Origin: Idiomarina xiamenensis 10-D-4
GTDB lineage: Bacteria > Pseudomonadota > Gammaproteobacteria > Enterobacterales > Alteromonadaceae
NCBI RefSeq assembly: GCF_000299895.1
Contig: NZ_AMRG01000008.1
Coordinates: 83,332-147,331 of the forward strand
Direction of reading: 5' to 3'
DNA length: 64,000 nt
How positions within the stretch are numbered: the stretch's first letter is position 1; each line of letters starts with the position of its first letter. The notes beneath the pieces are model-generated. The model worked only from the letters and a program-made list of their open reading frames with translations. It was not told the DNA's origin and did no database searches. The translations under genes and the position numbers were made by a program. Below, piece by piece: positions 9,109-18,420 of this stretch.

Positions 9109-10512
9109 ATGGCATCTACTCGCGCCCAGTTACACACCCAGACCGCAGCGGATCACTCCTCAGCAGCTCATTATGTGCTGAAATTTGGTGGTAGTAGTTT
9201 GGCCGACCCGGTCGCCATGCAACGCTGTATTGTTATTATTCAACAAACGCCCGCCGCACGCTGGGTGGTCGTCAGCGCCCCAGCTGGTGTCACCAATGCT
9301 TTACTGGCTATTGCCGATAGCGGTAAAGATGGAGCCGTTGACGAACAGCTATTGCTACGGCAGCGTGAACAAATACAGCAACGTCTAACGGCGTTTGCTG
9401 ATTGGCTTAAACTGGAGCCAACACAACCCGATTGGCAGAGTATCCAACAGCAACTCAGCAGTGCTACAGCGTGTCAGGGCGCCAGCCGAGATCAGTTGCT
9501 GAGCTTGGGTGAACGTTGCTCGGCCTTGCTGCTAACCTTAGCACTGCAACAGCAAGGGATTGCCGCACAACACGTGCCTGCGCAGCATTGGTTACGCACT
9601 GACAGTTGCTATGGTGATGCCGAGGCCGACCCGCAAGCGAGTCGGCAACAACTCGCAGCACTCGACGTTAGTCATGGCATCCAGATTACCGAAGGTTTTA
9701 CCGGCGCCGACCAACATGGCAACACCACCACCTTGGGTCGCGGCGGTTCCGATTATTCCGCGGCATTGTTAGCCGAAGCTAGCGCTGCCCGACAATTACA
9801 AATCTGGACCGACGTTGCCGGGCTCTATAGCTGTGACCCAAGACTGGTGCCTGAGGCTCACCCTATTGCTGAGCTAGCCTTTGCAGAAGCGGCTGAACTG
9901 GCGACCTTTGGCGCCAACGTACTGCACCCGAAAACGCTATGGCCAGCCATGCGCGCTGACATTCCGGTGTTTATTGGCTCCACCCTAAACATCGAACAAG
10001 ATAAGCTATCCCGTGGCACCTTGATCCGACGCCAGGTATCACAGCAAAGCGAATTCACAGCACTGGCTTTACGCCGGCGGCAAACGCTACTCAAAATCAG
10101 CAGCCCGGATATGCTTTACCGCTATGGCTTTCTAGCCAAAGTGTTCGCCATCTTGGCCGACCAGCAGGTATCGGTCGATTTGGTCACCACCTCAGAAATC
10201 AGCGTTGCCTTAACACTGGATGAACGAGGTTCACGGCAGGCATTATCCACACAGGCGCTGCAAGCATTGCAGCAACTAGGACAAGTGAGCGTTGAGCATG
10301 ATCTGGCGCTAGTGGCGGTGGTCGGCAGTAATTTGAGTCAAGCACCGCAACTCGCGGCACGCTTATTTACCGCATTGGCAGGTATCAATGTGCGTTTGAT
10401 TAACCATGGCGCGAGCCGCCATAACTTGTGTTTACTGGTGGCTGAGGCCGATGCCGAGGCCAGTGTCAGACAATTACATCAAGCCCTGTTAAGCAAAAAT
10501 GCGACCAGATAG
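9109..10512 (+). CDS. lysC: Lysine-sensitive aspartate kinase (aspartokinase III type)
   Basis: Phosphorylates aspartate, the committed step to lysine, threonine, methionine and diaminopimelate. The protein is 467 aa, monofunctional, and close in length to the 449-aa E. coli LysC. The kinase domain starts with KFGGSS at about residues 25-30 and includes TTLGRGGSDYSAAL and FGANVLHPKT. Two C-terminal ACT domains (about 310-460), with KISSPDM and VAVVGSNLS segments, would bind inhibitory lysine. GGAG at 9100-9103 lies 5 bases before the ATG. The gene is preceded by a lysine riboswitch, so lysine should control both synthesis and activity. It has about 20 extra residues before KFGGSS. No homoserine dehydrogenase domain is attached. 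Confidence 0.95.
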   Translation: MASTRAQLHTQTAADHSSAAHYVLKFGGSSLADPVAMQRCIVIIQQTPAARWVVVSAPAGVTNALLAIADSGKDGAVDEQLLLRQREQIQQRLTAFADWLKLEPTQPDWQSIQQQLSSATACQGASRDQLLSLGERCSALLLTLALQQQGIAAQHVPAQHWLRTDSCYGDAEADPQASRQQLAALDVSHGIQITEGFTGADQHGNTTTLGRGGSDYSAALLAEASAARQLQIWTDVAGLYSCDPRLVPEAHPIAELAFAEAAELATFGANVLHPKTLWPAMRADIPVFIGSTLNIEQDKLSRGTLIRRQVSQQSEFTALALRRRQTLLKISSPDMLYRYGFLAKVFAILADQQVSVDLVTTSEISVALTLDERGSRQALSTQALQALQQLGQVSVEHDLALVAVVGSNLSQAPQLAARLFTALAGINVRLINHGASRHNLCLLVAEADAEASVRQLHQALLSKNATR

Positions 10513-10521
10513 CAGCGCTAC

Positions 10522-10989
10522 CTAACTTTGAATACGGCGGATAACCACTTTGCCCTGCTGCTCTGCAGGCAATAAGTTATCGGTAAATACCACCACCGTC
10601 TGCCGCTGCTGGTCGCCGTCGGGATATTGCAACAGCCACTCACCATCACCGTAATACACCACTTGCGGCGGTTCGTTAAGCGCAGTCACGCGCTTCGGTA
10701 GCCAAAAACGTTGCTCGGTAAGTTGACCGTTGTGCAACCAGGCGATGGCCTGTAATGGGCGAAACTTAAGAATATAGACGGTGACCACCAACATGGTCAG
10801 CAAGGCGCCGCTGACCACGATCCATAATGGCAGCGCTTGGCCAATATAAATCGCCATCCATAGCGCCAGCAAAAAGCCGCCCCAACCCTGCGGGCGACGG
10901 CTGTCACGATAAAAAATCAACGCCCCCTCAGGTGCTGCAGGCACCTGACGTTGGGGCGTCGGCAATGCTTTAGAACTCGTCGTACTCAT
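10522..10989 (-). CDS. Small two-TM membrane protein, possibly YgfX-like
   Basis: A 155-aa protein with a Pro/Gln-rich N-terminus, two adjacent hydrophobic segments (about residues 38-70) and a beta-rich soluble C-terminal half with several aromatic residues. The two-TM-plus-beta topology resembles YgfX/CptA proteins, but I see no diagnostic motif, and the usual partner sdhE is not adjacent. I treat it as unassigned. The ATG at 10989 (rather than a TTG two codons upstream) overlaps the last 20 bases of the acyl-CoA dehydrogenase gene, so translation is probably coupled. It converges on lysC with a 9-base gap. Confidence 0.6.
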   Translation of the reverse strand: MSTTSSKALPTPQRQVPAAPEGALIFYRDSRRPQGWGGFLLALWMAIYIGQALPLWIVVSGALLTMLVVTVYILKFRPLQAIAWLHNGQLTEQRFWLPKRVTALNEPPQVVYYGDGEWLLQYPDGDQQRQTVVVFTDNLLPAEQQGKVVIRRIQS

Positions 10990-12748
10990 AGGCAAATAAG
11001 GCTTCGCTGCCAGCTTGAATGGCCGGTATTAAAGCATGAATACGCGGCAAAATGCGAGCAAAGTAAAAGCGTGCGGTTTTCACTTTCGCGTGCGTTAACG
11101 CGGTTTGCTCGCTTTGCTGCTCGGCCACCGTAGCCATGCGTAGCCACAAATAGGCGTAGCACACATAGCCCAGCAGGTGCAGGTACTCGACCGCAACACT
11201 GTTGACCACGTTCGCATCAGATTCAGCGGCAGCGATGATCGCTTCGCTAACGCCAGCGAGACTATTGAGCGCATTTTCTAGCACCAAGTATTGCGTTTGC
11301 CAGCCGCTGACCGGGGCCGCGATAAACTCACGGATATCATCGAACAACGGTCGTAACAGTTCGCCACCCGAGCCAACCACTTTGCGACCTAGCAAATCTA
11401 ACGCTTGAATGCCGTTAGTGCCCTCATAGATTTGCGCGATACGGGTATCGCGTACTAATTGCTCTTGGCCCCACTCGCGAACATAGCCGTGACCGCCAAA
11501 GAGCTGCTGACCATGGATGGTTGCCTCTAGCCCGGTGTCGGTTAAAAATGCTTTAGCGACCGGCGTCAGTAGCGCCACTAATTGTTCAGCACGTTCGCGT
11601 TGAGCTTGGTCTGCCGCATATTTCGCGCGGTCAAGCTGCTGCCCAACATAGGTCGAAAACGCGCGCCCACCCTCGATGAGCGATTTCATGGTGAGCAACA
11701 TGCGGCGCACGTCGCCGTGCACCAGCAGCGGATCGGCGGCGTTCTCGGTACGCTGCTGTGGTGTACCCGCGCGCCCTTGCAAACGTTCTCGGGCATACGC
11801 TAAGGCATTTTGATAGGACCGTTCAGCGGCGCCTAAACCTTGAATACCGACGCCCAAACGTTCATAGTTCATCATCGTGAACATCGCCGCTAAGCCACGG
11901 TGTGGTTCACCTAATAACCAACCTTTCGCGCCATCAAAGTTAAGCACGCAAGTGGCCGAGCCGTGGATACCCATTTTGTGTTCAATCGAGCCACAACTAA
12001 CGGCATTGCGTTCGGCTAAGCTACCATCGTCGTTAACCAAAAACTTCGGCACGACAAACAGCGAGATGCCTTTGGTACCGGCAGGCGCATCGGGTAATTT
12101 GGCCAACACTAAATGAACAATGTTCTCGGCCAAATCGTGTTCGCCGCCGGTGATAAAGATTTTACTGCCGTGTAAGGCAAAACTACCATCACTAGCCGGT
12201 TCGGCTTTTGTACGAATAATACCTAAATCGGTACCCGCATGAGCTTCGGTTAGGCACATGGTACCGGTCCAACGGCCTTCGATGAGCGCTGGCAAGAAGG
12301 TGTTTTTTAAGCTTTCACTGCCGTGCAAGTCGAGCGTCATGATAGCGCCAGCAGTCAAACCGGGGTATAGCGAAAAGGCGATATCGGCTGAGCAAAGCAT
12401 TTCTTCGTATTGTGCCGATAGCACTTTCGGCAAACCCATACCGCCGAATTCAGGGTTAGCGGTGACACCGACCCAACCGCCTTCAGCGAGTTGTTGAAAA
12501 GCCTCTTTATAACCCGCAGGTGTGGTGACCACACCGTTGTCAAAACTGACACCTTGTTCATCCGCGGCGCGCGACATCGGCGCAATTAACCCCTCGGCTA
12601 ACTTGCCCGCTTCGTCTAACACCGCCGCGGCGGTGTCGGCGTCCATCATATCAACCAACTGCGGCATCTGTTGCCAGTCGGCAGGCACTTGAAAAACGTC
12701 GTTTAAAAGAAACCGCATGTCTTCGCGTGGTACTCGATAATCCGCCAT
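10970..12748 (-). CDS. Acyl-CoA dehydrogenase, long form (DmdC/AcdA-like)
   Basis: FAD enzyme that introduces a trans-2 double bond into an acyl-CoA. The 592-aa length and the MADYRVPREDMRFLLNDVF start (19 residues) are typical of the long acyl-CoA dehydrogenases with an extra C-terminal domain, which include 3-methylmercaptopropionyl-CoA dehydrogenase DmdC. Motifs are CLTEAHAGTD and KIFITGGEHD for flavin and substrate binding, GGHGYVREW, and the catalytic Glu in IAQIYEGTNGIQALDLLGRK. The start at 12748 is supported by AGGGTG 6 bases upstream; an upstream TTG extension is rejected. The substrate cannot be decided from sequence, since many genomes carry several paralogues. A PsrA-like inverted repeat lies about 90 bases upstream, which fits a role in fatty acid use. 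Confidence 0.88.
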   Translation of the reverse strand: MADYRVPREDMRFLLNDVFQVPADWQQMPQLVDMMDADTAAAVLDEAGKLAEGLIAPMSRAADEQGVSFDNGVVTTPAGYKEAFQQLAEGGWVGVTANPEFGGMGLPKVLSAQYEEMLCSADIAFSLYPGLTAGAIMTLDLHGSESLKNTFLPALIEGRWTGTMCLTEAHAGTDLGIIRTKAEPASDGSFALHGSKIFITGGEHDLAENIVHLVLAKLPDAPAGTKGISLFVVPKFLVNDDGSLAERNAVSCGSIEHKMGIHGSATCVLNFDGAKGWLLGEPHRGLAAMFTMMNYERLGVGIQGLGAAERSYQNALAYARERLQGRAGTPQQRTENAADPLLVHGDVRRMLLTMKSLIEGGRAFSTYVGQQLDRAKYAADQAQRERAEQLVALLTPVAKAFLTDTGLEATIHGQQLFGGHGYVREWGQEQLVRDTRIAQIYEGTNGIQALDLLGRKVVGSGGELLRPLFDDIREFIAAPVSGWQTQYLVLENALNSLAGVSEAIIAAAESDANVVNSVAVEYLHLLGYVCYAYLWLRMATVAEQQSEQTALTHAKVKTARFYFARILPRIHALIPAIQAGSEALFAYEYDEF

Positions 12749-12834
12749 GTTATTCACCCTATAGCTAACAGCGATGACAACGCGCGCGTCGCAAGCCAAC
12801 AACGCACGACAATCAAGCTGTCGTTTCAACAGAA

Positions 12835-12850
12835 TCAAACTCTAGTTTCA
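12835..12850 (-). promoter_or_regulatory. Candidate PsrA-type fatty-acid regulator operator
   Basis: The inverted repeat TCAAAC-TCTA-GTTTCA matches the (G/C)AAAC-N4-GTTT(G/C) pattern described for PsrA, the fatty-acid-responsive TetR regulator of many gammaproteobacteria. It lies about 90 bases upstream of the acyl-CoA dehydrogenase start, within the 171-base gap to gspB. The match is by eye only, with one mismatch in the arms, and no psrA gene is in the window. Confidence 0.35.
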
Positions 12851-12919
12851 AACAGGTGTTTTAATAGCAGAAAAGGACCCACTTTGGCAAGCTCGGCGAA
12901 TGCCTTACTGCGGCAGCTA

Positions 12920-13669
12920 TTATTGCCAGTCGGTTAATGCCTCAACGCTAAACAGCTCGCCATTTAAATCAAGTACGGTGCGTTGTGGCTCGATCGACAC
13001 GACCTCAATGCCTTGCCAACGGTCGCCCTCGCGCAACACGCGATCGTTCAGTTTTATCCAACGCTGCTGACCTAACGAGGAATACATATGTGAGTTATAA
13101 GCAAATTTAGGCACACGCTGCTGAAATGACGCCGACAACTCCGTTAAGTTCGGGATCACGCTATCAGGCTGACGTCGGTTATCCGCGCTCGTAGTAGCGG
13201 CAACCGCTTGCTCAAAACGCGCTAATAACTCCGGGGAGACGGCATCGCGGTTGAGCGTCTGCAATGCGGGTTGTGACGATGCTGAGGGCGCTGAAGACGG
13301 CTCAGTCTGCGCTGGCTCAACGCTAACGGTATCAACATTGCGCCAATTCAACTGCACCTCGGGGATAGCAGTGGCTTCGCCCCAATTTAGCGGTACTGAA
13401 TGGTTCGCGGACAGTGGTGCTGCTTGGCCCTCTGCGGCCGGCCGTTTGTTTTCAGTCAGCATCACACTATCGGCCCCGCGCAGATATTGCAGCGTGAAGC
13501 CAAGCGCAGCACCGACAACCAATGCCGTCACTACCAACAATGAGCGTTTCAGCGTTGCCTGGCCCTCAGCAGAACCGTGCCGATTTGACAGCAGTCCTGC
13601 CGCAATCGGATGACGTTCTTGCAGGAGCGGAGATTGTTGCTTGCGTAATGCTTTTAAGATCGCCGACAT
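12920..13669 (-). CDS. gspB: General secretion pathway protein B (T2SS accessory, GspB/ExeB type)
   Basis: A 249-aa inner-membrane protein. It has a short cytoplasmic N-terminus starting MSAILKALRKQQ, one membrane segment (about residues 44-62) and a long periplasmic low-complexity linker rich in Ser, Ala, Glu and Pro. A conserved C-terminal domain follows (about 185-249) with the VPKFAYNSHMYSS stretch and LNDRVLREGDRWQG, typical of the T2SS B domain. With GspA it forms a complex that helps the secretin GspD assemble through peptidoglycan. It starts 6 bases after gspA, so the two are an operon. No other gsp genes are in the window. Confidence 0.88.
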   Translation of the reverse strand: MSAILKALRKQQSPLLQERHPIAAGLLSNRHGSAEGQATLKRSLLVVTALVVGAALGFTLQYLRGADSVMLTENKRPAAEGQAAPLSANHSVPLNWGEATAIPEVQLNWRNVDTVSVEPAQTEPSSAPSASSQPALQTLNRDAVSPELLARFEQAVAATTSADNRRQPDSVIPNLTELSASFQQRVPKFAYNSHMYSSLGQQRWIKLNDRVLREGDRWQGIEVVSIEPQRTVLDLNGELFSVEALTDWQ

Positions 13670-13675
13670 AATTAT

Positions 13676-15142
13676 TTACTGACCTCGTGATTCACTGCTA
13701 AGGGTCGTTTGTAAGCGCGGTCCGCCCTTACTCGCACGCGCGGCTAACCACGCCATCGTTGCACCATCCAGTTCGCCACTCACCGGCAGTCCTGCCTGTT
13801 GTTGTAACTGTCGGTAAGCATCTGCAGGACTATCCGGTACGCGGTCGATGTGGCGCTGTAATTGGCGCTTGACCCAATCGCCTAAGCGACCAGCGTCATT
13901 ATTAAAATCAGGCGGTAATTGCCATAGTAATAAAAACTCACCGGTCCACTGCTGACTGATGCTTTCGGTCAGCGCCGAGGGATTTGCCACGAGCTGATAG
14001 CGGCCCGAACTCAGCTTTAGTAAAAAGGGGTAATTAATCGCCTGCAACTGGTCGATACGCAGTTGGCCGCGTAAGCAACCCAGCTGGTATTGCTGTAACC
14101 AATCGCATAACGCCGTCTGCTCAGGAGGTTGCGGTAATTGCCAGGCGGCCAGTAATTGCTCACTACCATCCGCCGCAGGCTGGCTTTTAGCAACGACAGT
14201 TTGGTTCTCCACAACATCAGAGGCGGTAGCGCCAGACACCTGCGTTAACCAAGCGTAACTAGCGGCTGCACTCAACACCAACAACAACGCCAGCAACCAG
14301 CCCCAACGCCAATTTGTATGAGAACGCCGCTGAGGAGCCTGCCCGACTTCTGCTTGCGCGGCTTTGACATGGCGCGGTAAAACTTGGCTTTCATTGGCAT
14401 TATAGGCCGCCAACAAGGCGCGGTCACAAAGCAAATTCAACAACCGCGGTACACCCTCGCTAAGCTTATGTAGCCACTGCACCGCTGGACGACTAAATAA
14501 CGCTCGTTGAGCGCCCGCCACCTGTGTGCGGTAGGCAATATAACGTTCGGTATCGGCAGCTGTCAGTGGTAGCAGATGGTAGCGTGCCGTTATGCGTTGC
14601 GCGAGTTGCCGTAACTCTCGCCGTCTGAGCAGATCTTGCAGTTCTGGCTGGCCGATTAAAATGACTCGTAACAGCTTACGCTCGTCGGTTTCTAAATTAG
14701 TTAATAAGCGCAGTTGTTCTAACACCTGCGGTTGTAAATGCTGCGCCTCGTCGATCAGCACCACACACTGGCCACCCTCACTGTGTACTTTCAGCACAAA
14801 ACGACTGATACGATCGGTAAGCTCTTTGCTGGTCGCGGTCTTTTTGGCATAACGTAAGCCAAATTCGTCGCATAACGAGGCTAATAACTCGTGCTCATTC
14901 AGCATCGGATTTAAAATGAAGGCGGTACGCGTCGATTCTGGCAAGCGCTCTAACAACGCGCGCGATACCGTGGTTTTGCCGGTGCCGACCTCGCCGGTCA
15001 GCAAAATAAAGCCACCACTGCCCTCCAAACCATAACTTAAGTGCGCCAGCGCCTCTTGGTGACGGTCACTCAAGTACAAATAATGCGGATTTGGCGCAAT
15101 CGAGAACGGCGCTTCAGTTAGCCCAAAATAGTTATAATACAT
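13676..15142 (-). CDS. gspA: General secretion pathway protein A (ExeA-type AAA ATPase with peptidoglycan-binding domain)
   Basis: Inner-membrane AAA ATPase of 488 aa that, with GspB, opens or marks peptidoglycan for type II secretin assembly. The N-terminus MYYNYFGLTEAPFSIAPNP (19 residues) is typical of ExeA. Walker A is GEVGTGKTT (about residues 49-57), and Walker B is VVLIDEAQHL. A transmembrane segment near 280-300 separates the ATPase from a periplasmic part. That part ends in a peptidoglycan-binding domain (about 430-475, AGLPVSGELDGATMAWL). I start at the ATG at 15142, not the TTG nine codons upstream, because family proteins begin there. Divergent from cca. Confidence 0.93.
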   Translation of the reverse strand: MYYNYFGLTEAPFSIAPNPHYLYLSDRHQEALAHLSYGLEGSGGFILLTGEVGTGKTTVSRALLERLPESTRTAFILNPMLNEHELLASLCDEFGLRYAKKTATSKELTDRISRFVLKVHSEGGQCVVLIDEAQHLQPQVLEQLRLLTNLETDERKLLRVILIGQPELQDLLRRRELRQLAQRITARYHLLPLTAADTERYIAYRTQVAGAQRALFSRPAVQWLHKLSEGVPRLLNLLCDRALLAAYNANESQVLPRHVKAAQAEVGQAPQRRSHTNWRWGWLLALLLVLSAAASYAWLTQVSGATASDVVENQTVVAKSQPAADGSEQLLAAWQLPQPPEQTALCDWLQQYQLGCLRGQLRIDQLQAINYPFLLKLSSGRYQLVANPSALTESISQQWTGEFLLLWQLPPDFNNDAGRLGDWVKRQLQRHIDRVPDSPADAYRQLQQQAGLPVSGELDGATMAWLAARASKGGPRLQTTLSSESRGQ

Positions 15143-15258
15143 GGTCGCCTGACGATACCCTGTGAGCAAAAATCACTTTAGTGTAACGAGTCACTTGCTT
15201 AGCGGCTAGTGATTCGCGATCATTGTTAACAAATCCCTACTCGGAATGCCTGTGCAAC

Positions 15259-16494
15259 ATGTCTAAAACTCAGGATTGGCAAGTCTACTTAGTCGGCGGT
15301 GCTGTGCGCGATGAGCTACTACAAAAGCCTGTGGCCGATCGTGACTGGGTGGTAGTTGGCGCCACCCCCGAAGATATGCTGAAAGCGGGTTATCAGCAAG
15401 TGGGCAAAGACTTTCCGGTATTCTTACATCCACAGTCTAAAGAAGAATATGCACTGGCTCGTACCGAACGCAAGCAAGGCCAAGGCTATACCGGCTTTCA
15501 AGTCGATAGCTCAAGTTCGGTCACGCTGACGGAAGACTTATTACGCCGCGACTTGACCGTGAACGCGATGGCGCGCGCCGAGGATGGTCGTCTCATCGAC
15601 CCCTATGGCGGCTATCAAGATTTGCAAGCACGCCTGTTGCGACACGTATCGCCGGCATTTGTCGAAGATCCGTTACGGGTGTTACGGGTGGCAAGGTTTG
15701 CGGCGCGCTATGCGGAAGACGGCTTTCGCGTCGCCGACGAAACCTTAGCCTTGATGCGTGAACTAGCCGATAGCGGCGAATTACTGCAGTTAAGCCCTGA
15801 ACGGGTTTGGCGCGAGACCGAGAACGCGTTGCGCAGTTCGCAGCCTGAGGTCTACTTTGAGGTGTTACGTCGCTGTGGCGCGCTAGCGATATTAATGCCG
15901 GAACTAGACCGCTTGTGGGGTGTGCCTAATCCGCCCCAGTGGCATCCAGAAATCGATACTGGTGTACACACCATGATGGTATTGCAGCAAGCCGCACGGC
16001 TGAGTGACGATACCCGGGTACGCTTAGCGGCGTTATTGCACGACGTTGGTAAAGGGCTCACCCCAGCAGCCGAGTGGCCCAGTCATCGTGGTCACGAAAA
16101 AGCGGGCGTAGCGGTTATCGACAACATGGCCGCGCGGCTGGCCATGCCTAACGACTATAAACAATTGGCTAAATTGGTGAGCGAATGGCATTTGCACTGC
16201 CATAAAGCGCTGGAATTACGTCCAGCAACCATCATCAAGTTGCTGAACGCGGTCGACGTCTGGCGTAAGCCGGAACGCTTTGAACAGTTTCTACTCGCCT
16301 GTCAGGCCGACCACCTAGGCCGGTTGGGCTATACCGATAAGCCCTACCCGCAAGCGGATTTTCTGCGTCGCTGTCAGGTCGCTACGGCAGCGGTCAACGT
16401 CGCCGACATCGTCGCTTCTGGCCTAACCGGCGCCGCTATCGGGCAAGCGCTGCACAAAGCGCGCTTGCAAGCGATAGCTAAGCTGCCTCGATAA
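15259..16494 (+). CDS. cca: CCA tRNA nucleotidyltransferase (with HD domain)
   Basis: Adds or repairs the 3' CCA end of tRNAs. The protein is 411 aa, as in E. coli Cca. It has [11 protein letters not shown] and the DRD catalytic aspartates ([15 protein letters not shown]), [28 protein letters not shown], and the basic [15 protein letters not shown] helix. A C-terminal HD phosphohydrolase domain carries [11 protein letters not shown], so the enzyme may also have 2'-phosphatase and phosphodiesterase activity, as described for E. coli. The ATG at 15259 is preferred over a TTG 12 codons upstream, because family proteins start just before the [10 protein letters not shown] strand. Only a weak GGAA precedes it. 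Confidence 0.96.
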   Translation: MSKTQDWQVYLVGGAVRDELLQKPVADRDWVVVGATPEDMLKAGYQQVGKDFPVFLHPQSKEEYALARTERKQGQGYTGFQVDSSSSVTLTEDLLRRDLTVNAMARAEDGRLIDPYGGYQDLQARLLRHVSPAFVEDPLRVLRVARFAARYAEDGFRVADETLALMRELADSGELLQLSPERVWRETENALRSSQPEVYFEVLRRCGALAILMPELDRLWGVPNPPQWHPEIDTGVHTMMVLQQAARLSDDTRVRLAALLHDVGKGLTPAAEWPSHRGHEKAGVAVIDNMAARLAMPNDYKQLAKLVSEWHLHCHKALELRPATIIKLLNAVDVWRKPERFEQFLLACQADHLGRLGYTDKPYPQADFLRRCQVATAAVNVADIVASGLTGAAIGQALHKARLQAIAKLPR

Positions 16495-16525
16495 AAAGCA
16501 TACGGCTATGCCGTGGCGGCTTTAA
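16492..16525 (-). terminator. Terminator of the ECF/serine hydrolase operon
   Basis: On the minus strand a stem ACGGC-ATA-GCCGT is flanked by an outer AAAGC/GCTTT pairing and ends in a T run. It lies 10 bases after the serine hydrolase stop, between the convergent cca and hydrolase genes. Confidence 0.65.
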
Positions 16526-16534
16526 AGGTAACCA

Positions 16535-18034
16535 TTAGTCGCTGACTTTTTGGTAGTTAATGCTACCGTTGCGAAAGGTAAGTACAGACTGTTGCTGAGA
16601 GGGAATGGTTATTGTTCGGCGGATAGGTCCAAACGCCGCAACATAACTCCCTTGCTGATGCGGTAGTCGGTATAATGGACCAGACAATAGCCCCCAACGC
16701 GCCCAAACATGGTCGGATTTGACAAAAAATTCCATTGTTGGCCATCCCTGTTCAGCCTGATAGATCCCCATCATAGGCTGCCAATCTTGGCTGAATACAA
16801 TTTGATTGGCAGCATCTAAGGCTTGTTGCTGTTGCTTCGCAAAACTACGTTTAAATAGTTGATATTCTTCTTCATAACGCTCTTGTGCACGATCGGGTGA
16901 CAATGCCAGATTGTAAATATAATTAGCGGCTAAGTGGGGCAATACAAAGCCCCGTTCATCATTGAAATAAGCGACAACCGCGATTCCCTGTTTTGGCATG
17001 AACGACGCATGCAGACTGATACCACCATAGCCACCAAAACGGGTTAATAGTTCATTATCGTGATAATCGGCAATATCCCAAGCTAAACTGTAGCCTGTGC
17101 GGTCATAGGTAAAATAGCGTTTATGCTGTATCGCGGTCGCATGATGTAGGGGCTTAAAAAAGCTACCAGAGGACGATAGTTCTTTCCCATCCCTAAGATT
17201 AAAGCTCAGCCACTTACTCATATCAGCTAAAGTGGACACGACTCCACCGGAAGCATGTAATGTTTTATCGGTCTTGTAAAGGCCAGTTCGAATAACCTCA
17301 CCGTCTTTTCCGACTTCAATACTCGGCAACACCGTGCCTGCTTCATAATCACTCAGCGAAGCGCTACTATCATGCATCGCTAACGGCTTAAAAATTTCTT
17401 TTTTCAGTAGTTGTTGCCAATCAGTAGCTGTTGCTTTCTGCATTGCGTGAGCGGCTAATATGGGGCCGGTATTCGAATACCGGAACTGGCCTGGACTGAT
17501 GACAAGGGTGTCGGTGTTTAACGCGTTAATCAGATCATTGTCATCTCGATAGCCAAGAAAAGCCGACTTAAAGGTATGTAAAACACTGGTGAAGCCAGCA
17601 GTGTGATTAAGTAGCTGAGTCATCGTGATCTGCTTTTTCGCGATTTCATCGTTGCGAACTTCGTCATCTAGATAGACATCAAGTGAGGCATCAAGATCAA
17701 AGCGATTGGTGGACGCTAATCGTTGTGCCAAAGTGCCAATAAATGCTTTTGTATGTGAAGCGACGAGAAAAGGCCGATGCAGTGATAGACCATTGGTTGC
17801 AGGCGTTGTGCCTTGTTCGTTGATGGTATACCAGTAGCGTAGCCCCTGGTTATCCACCACAGCAATAAGAAAATCCCCCTTGAGTTTATGCTCAGCGTAG
17901 AGCGTTTTAATGGTGTTTGGAAAGTGTTGTTCGATACGCGCTATGGCCGCATCGCTAAACGTCATAGCTTGACCTGTGGTTAATTTGAAACAAGCGCAGG
18001 CGGCTAACGCTATGGCAATTGTCGTGGCTTTCAT
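16535..18034 (-). CDS. Exported beta-lactamase-family (class C-like) serine hydrolase
   Basis: A 499-aa predicted periplasmic serine hydrolase of the AmpC/EstB/Pbp4* family. A signal peptide (residues 1 to about 23) is followed by the nucleophile motif SHTK (SxxK, about residue 93, after PFLVA), YSN (YxN, in FRYSNTGP) and HASGG, which stands in for the KTG box. Such enzymes may be D-aminopeptidases, esterases or beta-lactamase-like; the substrate cannot be told. The ATG at 18034 has AAGGA 7 bases upstream and gives a clean signal peptide, so it is preferred to the ATG at 18061. It is the last gene of an operon with an ECF sigma factor. A domain of about 100 residues follows the hydrolase fold. 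Confidence 0.85.
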   Translation of the reverse strand: MKATTIAIALAACACFKLTTGQAMTFSDAAIARIEQHFPNTIKTLYAEHKLKGDFLIAVVDNQGLRYWYTINEQGTTPATNGLSLHRPFLVASHTKAFIGTLAQRLASTNRFDLDASLDVYLDDEVRNDEIAKKQITMTQLLNHTAGFTSVLHTFKSAFLGYRDDNDLINALNTDTLVISPGQFRYSNTGPILAAHAMQKATATDWQQLLKKEIFKPLAMHDSSASLSDYEAGTVLPSIEVGKDGEVIRTGLYKTDKTLHASGGVVSTLADMSKWLSFNLRDGKELSSSGSFFKPLHHATAIQHKRYFTYDRTGYSLAWDIADYHDNELLTRFGGYGGISLHASFMPKQGIAVVAYFNDERGFVLPHLAANYIYNLALSPDRAQERYEEEYQLFKRSFAKQQQQALDAANQIVFSQDWQPMMGIYQAEQGWPTMEFFVKSDHVWARWGLLSGPLYRLPHQQGSYVAAFGPIRRTITIPSQQQSVLTFRNGSINYQKVSD

Positions 18035-18089
18035 TAGATGTCCTTGATGTTCTATTGTCATAACAGTTATGACACATCAACGGACCCGT

Positions 18090-18398
18090 TTAGATGCGAT
18101 TAGGTCTCTCCAGACACAATACGACACTCATTATTGTCACCATCATCGAGCAGCTTATCAGCACTGGGAACTGCATGATGAAATCGCTGAGCGGTTGCCA
18201 AATAGTTAGTGGAGCAAGACAAGTCATCAGCAACACCACAATTGCCGCAGCAACCCACGCTATCGTCAGAAGCCGTCTGCGAATTCTATTTCTACGCTGA
18301 ATCACGTCAAGCACTGTCGTCACAAAATTATCTTGCTGATACAGCCCGTCGTTGTAACTCAAAATATCGTTAAAGTCTGGTTTAGATAATAATGTCAT
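18090..18398 (-). CDS. Small two-TM protein in ECF operon, possible anti-sigma factor
   Basis: A 102-aa protein. It has about 40 hydrophilic residues (ending in a basic RRNRIRRR stretch) and then two membrane segments (about residues 43-62 and 72-93). A perfect Shine-Dalgarno, AGGAGGG, precedes the ATG. It begins 22 bases after the ECF sigma gene and precedes the serine hydrolase. The position directly after an ECF sigma gene and the cytosolic-tail-plus-TM layout suggest a membrane anti-sigma factor. However, there is no zinc anti-sigma HxxxCxxC motif and no large periplasmic domain, so this is inference. Confidence 0.7.
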   Translation of the reverse strand: MTLLSKPDFNDILSYNDGLYQQDNFVTTVLDVIQRRNRIRRRLLTIAWVAAAIVVLLMTCLAPLTIWQPLSDFIMQFPVLISCSMMVTIMSVVLCLERPNRI

Positions 18399-18420
18399 TG
18401 TCGCCCTCCTTGTGGCGTAG

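Noticed and set aside
16535..18034. Considered calling the hydrolase a beta-lactamase resistance gene
   Set aside because: The SxxK and YxN motifs are shared by esterases and peptidases, and the KTG box reads HASGG; resistance cannot be inferred.
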